DNA of 64,000 bases, taken from Halosimplex pelagicum. GTDB lineage: Archaea > Halobacteriota > Halobacteria > Halobacteriales > Haloarculaceae. Below are positions 59,434-64,000 of this stretch, one piece after another. The notes below the pieces were generated by a model. That model ran no database searches. It was not told where the DNA came from and saw only the letters and a list, made by a program, of their open reading frames with translations. The position numbers and the translations under genes were made by a program. The stretch covers positions 1 to 64,000 of the forward strand of contig NZ_CP058909.1 in the NCBI RefSeq assembly GCF_013415905.1, in the 5' to 3' direction. Position 1 is the first letter of the stretch. The number at the start of each line of letters is the position of its first letter.

Positions 59434-60216
59434 ATGCACCTCTCGGCATCGACGTGGCCCGAGGCCGACGCCGTCGAGACGGACCTGGCCGTGCTCCCGG
59501 TCGGCAGCACCGAACAGCACGGCCCCCACGCCCCGCTGGGGACGGACGCGCTGACCGCCGAGGCCGTCGCCGACGCCGGCGTCGAGGCCTACGACGGCGA
59601 GGTCGTCGTCGCCCCGACGATTCCCGTCGGCGTCGCCGAGGAACACCGCCAGTTCGCGGGGACGCTCTGGGTGAGCGAGGACACCTTCCGCGACTACGTC
59701 CGCGAGACCGTCGGGAGCCTCGCTCACCACGGCTGGGACCGGGTCGTCGTCGTCAACGGTCACGGCGGCAACGTCGCCCCCCTCCGAGAAGTCTGCGGCC
59801 GGATCACCCGCCACGACGACGCCTACGCCGTCGCCTTCACCTGGTTCGACGCCGTCGACCTCGACCGCGACTGGACGGGCGACCCCGACGCGCCACCGGT
59901 GGACCTCGACGCGATCCGGATGGGCCACGGCGGCCCCGTCGAGACCGCTCTCGTGCGCGCGGCGAATCCCGACCTGATCCGCGAGGACCGCCTCGACGAC
60001 GCCGCCGCGGGCGCCGCCGACAGCTGGGGGGAGTGGGTGAGCGGAACCAATCTCGCCTACGACTCGGCGGAGTTCTCGGAGAACGGCACGGTGGGCGACC
60101 CCCGGGACGGGAGCGAGGCGCTCGGCGAGTGGCTGCGCGAGCGCGCGGCGGAGAAACTGGCGACGCTACTGGACGAACTCGCGACGCGGGACGTGTCGCG
60201 ACCGGATCGGCGCTGA
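59434..60216 (+). CDS. arfB: Creatininase-family ArfB-like deformylase
   Basis: A 260-residue metal-dependent hydrolase of the creatininase family. In archaea this group includes ArfB, which removes the formyl group in riboflavin and F420 precursor synthesis. Metal-binding motifs are GSTEQHGPHAPLGTD, EEHRQFAGT, VNGHGGN and GHGGPVETA. It starts at ATG 59434. No other riboflavin gene is adjacent, so specificity is a family inference; the enzyme class is secure. Confidence 0.87.
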   Translation: MHLSASTWPEADAVETDLAVLPVGSTEQHGPHAPLGTDALTAEAVADAGVEAYDGEVVVAPTIPVGVAEEHRQFAGTLWVSEDTFRDYVRETVGSLAHHGWDRVVVVNGHGGNVAPLREVCGRITRHDDAYAVAFTWFDAVDLDRDWTGDPDAPPVDLDAIRMGHGGPVETALVRAANPDLIREDRLDDAAAGAADSWGEWVSGTNLAYDSAEFSENGTVGDPRDGSEALGEWLRERAAEKLATLLDELATRDVSRPDRR

Positions 60217-60245
60217 AGGGGAGACCCCTCCGTCGGACTCGCCGC

Positions 60246-60710
60246 TCAGGCCTCGGCTTCCTCGGCGTCCGCGTCGGCCTCGGCGTCGGCTTCTTCCTCG
60301 TCGGTCTCCTCGGTTTCGTCGTCGGCCTCGAACTCCTCCAGCGCGCTGCGGAGCTGCGGGACGGTGCTGGCCAGATCGCTGACCTCCTCGTGGGCCTCGG
60401 TCACGTCGTCGAGCAGGTCCTCGACGGCCTCGATCTCCTCGGCGAGGTCGTCGGCGTCCTCGAAGGCGTCGGCGCGCTCGCCCATCGTGTACCACTTCTT
60501 GGCGTCGACGAGGTGGTCCTCGGCGTCCTCGACGTCGAGCGCCGACCGGAGCGCGTTGAGCACGCCCAGCGTGTTGTCGGCGTCGACGTCCCAGACCGCG
60601 TCGGCCTCGGGGAGCGCCCCGCGGGCCTCGTCGAGGCTCGCCTCGACGTCCGCGCGCATCTCGCTGGCCGCGTCCTCGAACAGGTCGTCGTCGAAGGTCG
60701 CTTGACTCAT
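60246..60710 (-). CDS. Conserved haloarchaeal protein (DUF5790-like)
   Basis: A 154-residue soluble protein resembling DUF5790: an opening MSQATFDDDLFEDAASEMRAD, a helical core with NTLGVLNALRSAL, AKKWYTMGERADAFEDADDL, and a long Glu/Asp/Ala tail. The helices could form a coiled coil. No enzymatic motif. It lies between arfB and a membrane protein gene, with no clear link to either. Confidence 0.78.
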   Translation of the reverse strand: MSQATFDDDLFEDAASEMRADVEASLDEARGALPEADAVWDVDADNTLGVLNALRSALDVEDAEDHLVDAKKWYTMGERADAFEDADDLAEEIEAVEDLLDDVTEAHEEVSDLASTVPQLRSALEEFEADDETEETDEEEADAEADADAEEAEA

Positions 60711-60856
60711 GTCTCCCCCTTCGGCCCCGTCCGGTTTAAAAACACGCCTGGAACCGAAAGTGAAAAGCGCGGGTACAGCGGACGAACGACGCCAGCACGC
60801 CGACCCGACCGATCAGTTACGGTCCGGCGGTATCGATCCCGGCGAAGCGGGGGGCG

Positions 60857-62056
60857 TCACCACCGATCGTCGTCCCCGTCGCGGTCCTCGCGGTCGACAT
60901 TCCAGTCGCCTCCGCCGCTCTCGCGGTCGTTCGGGCCCGAGTCGTCGCCGTCGCCCGGTCGGTCGGGACCGTCGTCGCTCTCCGCCGCGACGCCCGAGGT
61001 TCCGTCGCGGTCGTCACCCTCGTCGCCGCCGTCGGTGCGGACGGCCGCGCGGGCGTCGGGGACCACGTCGAAGTCGGGGTTCACGTCGCCGAGGACGAAC
61101 AGGGCGTAGTAGCGCAGGAACGTCTGGAACGGGACCTGGATCAACAGCGCGCCGACGAACACGAGCAGGGCGTAGAGCAACGCGAGAACGAGTATCAGCG
61201 CCCCGACCGCGGTGTTCCCGCCCGCCATCGCGAGGGCGAATCCGATGGGGGCTCCGACGATCAGGAACGGGACGGCGAGGGCGATCAGCAACAGCACGAG
61301 CAGGAACCCCACGGCCATGGAGACGCCGATCCCGAGGAGAAAGGAGAGGAAGAGGTAGGCGACGAACTCCAGCGGCTCGTCGGTCAGCGTCCCCCAGAAG
61401 CGCCGCCAGGCCGAGAGGACGCCCCGGTCCTCCGCGAGCATCACCGGCACGACGAAGACGTTCGTGAAGCCCAGCAGCGTCCCGAGGAACAGGGCACCGA
61501 CGCCCAGCACCGGGATCGCGAGGAATACGACGGCCAGGATCGTCCCGTCGTTCCAGACGGTCGGCGGCCACCCGCCCATCGACGCCCCGACCCCCAGCAG
61601 TATCGCCGCGGCGATCGTGATCGCTACGACCCAGACCGCCAGCCGGAAGGCGAACAGTCGGAGGCCGCGCCGCCAGTACCGCCCGACCGACCGCCGCAGC
61701 CGGACCTCCTCGTCGCGCAGCGCGGCGACGAAGGCGAACTCCATCGTCGCGCCGACAACCGAGTACAGCAGGAAGGCGGCGAGCCCGACGGCGGCGATCC
61801 CCAGTATCAGCGCCACCAACTCGGGCGTCAGCTCGGGCGCGATGTCCGGTCCGGCGGGGCCGCCGGGCGTCGGTTCGGTGGGGTCGGTGTCGCCACCGAA
61901 GCTCGTGGTCGGCGCGCCGGGGAAGGTGAGACCGGCGCCGCCGACGAAGAACATCACCACCGCGAGCCGGAACCACCGCACGCGGTCGACCGGGGTGAGG
62001 AACCGCTTGGTCGCCTTGATGGCGTCCTCGATATCGTTCAGGGCGGCGAGGGACAT
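60857..62056 (-). CDS. Multi-pass membrane protein (DUF7544-like)
   Basis: A 399-residue protein with about six to seven hydrophobic helices and a long, acidic, disordered C-terminal tail of about 70 residues. It starts MSLAALNDIEDAIKATKRFL and has the segment RLRRSVGRYWRRGLRLFAF typical of the family. No transport motif is recognised. Function unknown. Confidence 0.8.
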   Translation of the reverse strand: MSLAALNDIEDAIKATKRFLTPVDRVRWFRLAVVMFFVGGAGLTFPGAPTTSFGGDTDPTEPTPGGPAGPDIAPELTPELVALILGIAAVGLAAFLLYSVVGATMEFAFVAALRDEEVRLRRSVGRYWRRGLRLFAFRLAVWVVAITIAAAILLGVGASMGGWPPTVWNDGTILAVVFLAIPVLGVGALFLGTLLGFTNVFVVPVMLAEDRGVLSAWRRFWGTLTDEPLEFVAYLFLSFLLGIGVSMAVGFLLVLLLIALAVPFLIVGAPIGFALAMAGGNTAVGALILVLALLYALLVFVGALLIQVPFQTFLRYYALFVLGDVNPDFDVVPDARAAVRTDGGDEGDDRDGTSGVAAESDDGPDRPGDGDDSGPNDRESGGGDWNVDREDRDGDDDRW

Positions 62057-62149
62057 ACCGAGTCGGTTGTCCGCCCAGTCACATATCTCTCGGGGTCGGT
62101 TCGACCCTCCGCGGGCCGCCGGAACCGCTCACCGGGCCGGCTCCGGCGG

Positions 62150-62503
62150 TCAGGACTCCGGGTCCACGTCGACGACCCGCATCAGCGGGTAGCCGTCCTG
62201 CATATCCATCCGCGTCCGGACCTCGTGGCCCTCGTAGTCGATCGTCATCTCGACCTCGACGAACCGGCCGGTCAGCTCCGTGTAGTCGGCCGCCGAGTCG
62301 GCCAGCTCCGCTTCGAGCGCCTCGACCAGCACGTCGACGGTGACCGACTCGCAGTACGGCTGGTTCTCGATGGCCTCCTCCATCGCGCGGGCGAGGCTGT
62401 CGGCGCTCGCCGGACTGACCGGCGTGCCGGCGAACTGATGGTACAGCGTCCCGAACTTGATCCCCGCCTCGAAACAGGCGGTCTGGGCGTCCGTGGCGTC
62501 CAT
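62150..62503 (-). CDS. mptD: Archaeal dihydroneopterin aldolase MptD-like
   Basis: A 117-residue protein of the archaeal DUF372 family, whose members include MptD, the dihydroneopterin aldolase of archaeal pterin synthesis. Conserved residues are DAQTACFEAGIKFGTLYHQFAGTPVSP in outline: the ACFEAGIKFG and YHQFAGTPVS blocks, plus QPYCESVTVDV. It starts at ATG 62503. In haloarchaea the pathway leads to tetrahydrofolate-like cofactors. Together with arfB it points to cofactor synthesis in this region, though they are not in one operon. Confidence 0.88.
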   Translation of the reverse strand: MDATDAQTACFEAGIKFGTLYHQFAGTPVSPASADSLARAMEEAIENQPYCESVTVDVLVEALEAELADSAADYTELTGRFVEVEMTIDYEGHEVRTRMDMQDGYPLMRVVDVDPES

Positions 62504-62691
62504 ACCGGTCGCTCGGTCGCCCGGGAGTAAGGGGTGTCGACTGGCGGGCGACGGTCCGTACCGCCCGCCAGCCCGAGGCCGGACGGGCTGCGATACCGGC
62601 GTCCCGCGAGCCTGCGCGGTGAAGAGTCGTCGATTCTCAGTGACAGGGAATCGCCGATCGGATTTTGTGACAGGTAGGAGAACGGTATCAC

Positions 62692-62856
62692 ATGGAGCTA
62701 CAGGTAAACCGACTGGGCGTTCTCGGCGTCCTCGGCGTGCTCGGCGTCGTGACGAACGAACCCGCGCTCTACGCGCTGTTCGCGCTGTTCGTCTTCTTCG
62801 GTGTCGACCGGACGGTCGTCGTCCCACCGAACGACGACGACCCGGTCGAACGGTGA
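62692..62856 (+). CDS. Tiny Leu-Gly-Val repeat membrane protein
   Basis: A 54-residue protein. It starts MELQVNRLGVLGVLGVLGVV, with four LGV repeats, then ALYALFALFVFFGV, giving two short hydrophobic segments, and ends in an acidic tail (PNDDDPVER). The pattern resembles small DUF3796-type repeats. A purine-rich TAGGAGAACGG lies about 14 nt upstream, a possible Shine-Dalgarno site. It is too short for most gene callers; function unknown. Confidence 0.65.
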   Translation: MELQVNRLGVLGVLGVLGVVTNEPALYALFALFVFFGVDRTVVVPPNDDDPVER

Positions 62857-62931
62857 CGAGCGCGGGGACACCTCGCCGGAAAAAGACGGAATCGCATCTT
62901 ACTTACTGACCGGTCGCAAGGGTACACCTGA

Positions 62932-63711
62932 ATGGACGAGCCGGTCTTACTCACAGGTGCAGGGGGCCGCGTCGGGCAGGCCGTGCTGGAGGGGCTCGCC
63001 GACGAGTACGAGTGGAAGCTACTCCTCCACAGTCCGCCGGACGACGAGCCCGACCACGAGTATCTCATCGGCGACGTGACCGACGAGGAGACCGTCGCCG
63101 AGGCGATGGACGGCGTGGGGGCCGTCATCCACCTCGCGGGGGACCCGCGACCGAGCGCGCCGTGGCCCTCGGTGCTGACGAACAACATCGACGGCACCGA
63201 GAAGATGTACGAGGCCGCCGTCGACGCCGGCGTCGAGAAGTTCGTCTTCGCCTCCTCGAACCACGCCGTCGGCGCCTACGAGACCGACGAGCGCACCCCC
63301 GAGATGTACCGAAGCGACGACGACTACCGCCTCGACGGCACCGAGTTCCCCCGCCCCGGCAACCACTACGGCGTCTCCAAGGCCGCCGGCGAGGTGCTCG
63401 GTCGCTACTACCACGACGAACACGGCATCTCCGTCTGCAACGTCCGCATCGGCAACCTCACCCGCGGGCACCCGCCCATCGACTACGAGCGCGGCCAGGC
63501 CATGTGGCTCTCCTACCCCGACTGCGCCCGCATCCATCGGTGCGCCCTCGAAGCCGACTACGAGTTCGAGATCGTCTACGGCATCTCCGACAACGACCGC
63601 AAGTACTACTCGCTGGAGCGCGCCAAAGAGGCGCTGGGCTACGACCCGCAGGACAACTCCGCCGAGTGGGACGGCGACGACCACGTCGCCGACTACGAGC
63701 GCGGAGTGTAG
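62932..63711 (+). CDS. azf: NAD-dependent glucose-6-phosphate dehydrogenase
   Basis: A 259-residue NAD(P)-binding epimerase/dehydratase-superfamily enzyme that closely resembles Haloferax Azf, the first archaeal glucose-6-phosphate dehydrogenase to be described, which oxidises G6P with NAD+ in an oxidative pentose phosphate route. The nucleotide-binding motif is LLTGAGGRVGQAV, the catalytic YGVSKAAGE carries Tyr and Lys, and HLAGDPRP-APW and ASSNHAVGAYET match it. The C-terminal block YGISDNDRKYYS and GYDPQDNSAE also match. It starts at ATG 62932. Confidence 0.94.
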   Translation: MDEPVLLTGAGGRVGQAVLEGLADEYEWKLLLHSPPDDEPDHEYLIGDVTDEETVAEAMDGVGAVIHLAGDPRPSAPWPSVLTNNIDGTEKMYEAAVDAGVEKFVFASSNHAVGAYETDERTPEMYRSDDDYRLDGTEFPRPGNHYGVSKAAGEVLGRYYHDEHGISVCNVRIGNLTRGHPPIDYERGQAMWLSYPDCARIHRCALEADYEFEIVYGISDNDRKYYSLERAKEALGYDPQDNSAEWDGDDHVADYERGV

Positions 63712-63846
63712 CGACTCCCGGCCCTCGACGACGCCCGTTCGCTTCCGCCCCCTCGAATCGAACGAACGCACGGCTTCGCCGCGAGTACGAGAGAGAACTG
63801 ACACCTCCGGAACGCTTTACAGCCCTGATTTGAATGGTGGAAGCGG

Positions 63847-64000
63847 ATGAAGCGACTCGGGCTTATCGTCGTGTTGGTACTGTTGGTCGCCTGTGTGCCG
63901 GGCGCGGTGCAGGCGGACGAGGACGAAATTCCGGACACCTGCGACTACACGCCGTACAACATCGAGGAACTGGAAGACCGCTACGACGCGAACGCCACGG
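63847..64000 (+). CDS. N-terminal part of a secreted protein (cut by window end)
   Basis: The reading frame from ATG 63847 runs to the end of the window. It has a typical Sec signal (RLGLIVVLVLLVACVPGAVQA), with a cysteine in ACV that might be a lipobox, then an acidic mature start (DEDEIPDTCDYTPYN). The protein continues beyond the window, so function cannot be told. Confidence 0.6.
   Translation, partial: MKRLGLIVVLVLLVACVPGAVQADEDEIPDTCDYTPYNIEELEDRYDANAT

Noticed and set aside
58764..61109. Plus-strand open frame of about 780 codons over the rhodanese fusion, arfB and the DUF5790-like gene
   Set aside because: Overlaps well-recognised genes in other frames and has Ser/Arg-rich composition.
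1..64000. CRISPR arrays, rRNA operons and transposase genes
   Set aside because: No regularly spaced direct repeats, no rRNA-like sequence and no transposase motif were seen.

Overview
The window is chromosomal DNA of an extremely halophilic archaeon (class Halobacteria). The evidence is very high G+C, strongly acidic proteins, TATA boxes about 27 nt upstream of start codons (mostly leaderless transcripts), Tat-type lipoproteins, PGF-CTERM surface proteins, a TFIIB, two RFC small subunits, SAMP2, a Kae1-Bud32 fusion, and NAD-dependent glucose-6-phosphate dehydrogenase (Azf). Genus is not resolvable from the sequence alone. Coding density is high. There are no rRNA operons, CRISPR arrays or transposases.

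Layout. 0-5 kb: an RFC small-subunit paralog, then a translationally coupled KaiC-type ATPase and PAS histidine kinase, then two related small membrane proteins. 5-10.4 kb: ribosomal proteins S24e and S27ae, an apparently inserted block (two short TatC-like membrane proteins, a lipoprotein, an SDR enzyme), then kae1-bud32. A decayed copy of the kae1 promoter and 5' end lies inside the inserted block. 10.4-15.1 kb: universal stress protein, Tat-exported beta-propeller, DUF5808-type protein, RdgB, a PIN-like protein with a 35-residue partner, and a hairpin-rich intergenic element. 15-19.3 kb: TrkA-N protein, membrane protein, HMA metallochaperone, Tat lipoprotein, rfcA and samp2. 19-28 kb: HTH regulators, redoxin, GNAT, two phosphohexomutases, GIY-YIG, several small zinc-finger proteins, LarB, a histone-fold protein and RpiA.

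28-43 kb: two more beta-propeller envelope proteins, tRNA-Asp with two partial copies of its 3' end (integration scars), degenerate KaiC/RecA-like proteins with a HalX regulator, PUA and DUF1028 proteins, a TTG-start TFIIB, two MinD/ParA proteins facing each other, and a tandem TrkA-C membrane pair. 43-55 kb: a cell-surface region with two GLUG-repeat PGF-CTERM proteins, a pilin-like protein, a HerA-type ATPase, and a type IV pilus module (coiled-coil protein, DUF7311-like, secretion ATPase, TadC-like platform, two pilin-like proteins) ending beside sepF.

55.5-64 kb: a convergent intergenic region of about 440 bp dense in hairpins (candidate RNA), small haloarchaeal conserved proteins, a rhodanese-metallo-beta-lactamase protein, ArfB, MptD, a tiny Leu-Gly-Val repeat membrane protein, Azf, and the start of a secreted protein cut by the window end.

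Recurring themes are KaiC/RecA-like signalling ATPases with phospho-relay partners, envelope assembly (Tat export, lipoproteins, PGF-CTERM anchoring, type IV pili), and many small zinc-ribbon proteins. Identifications rest on reading of motifs and gene order; no database search was run.
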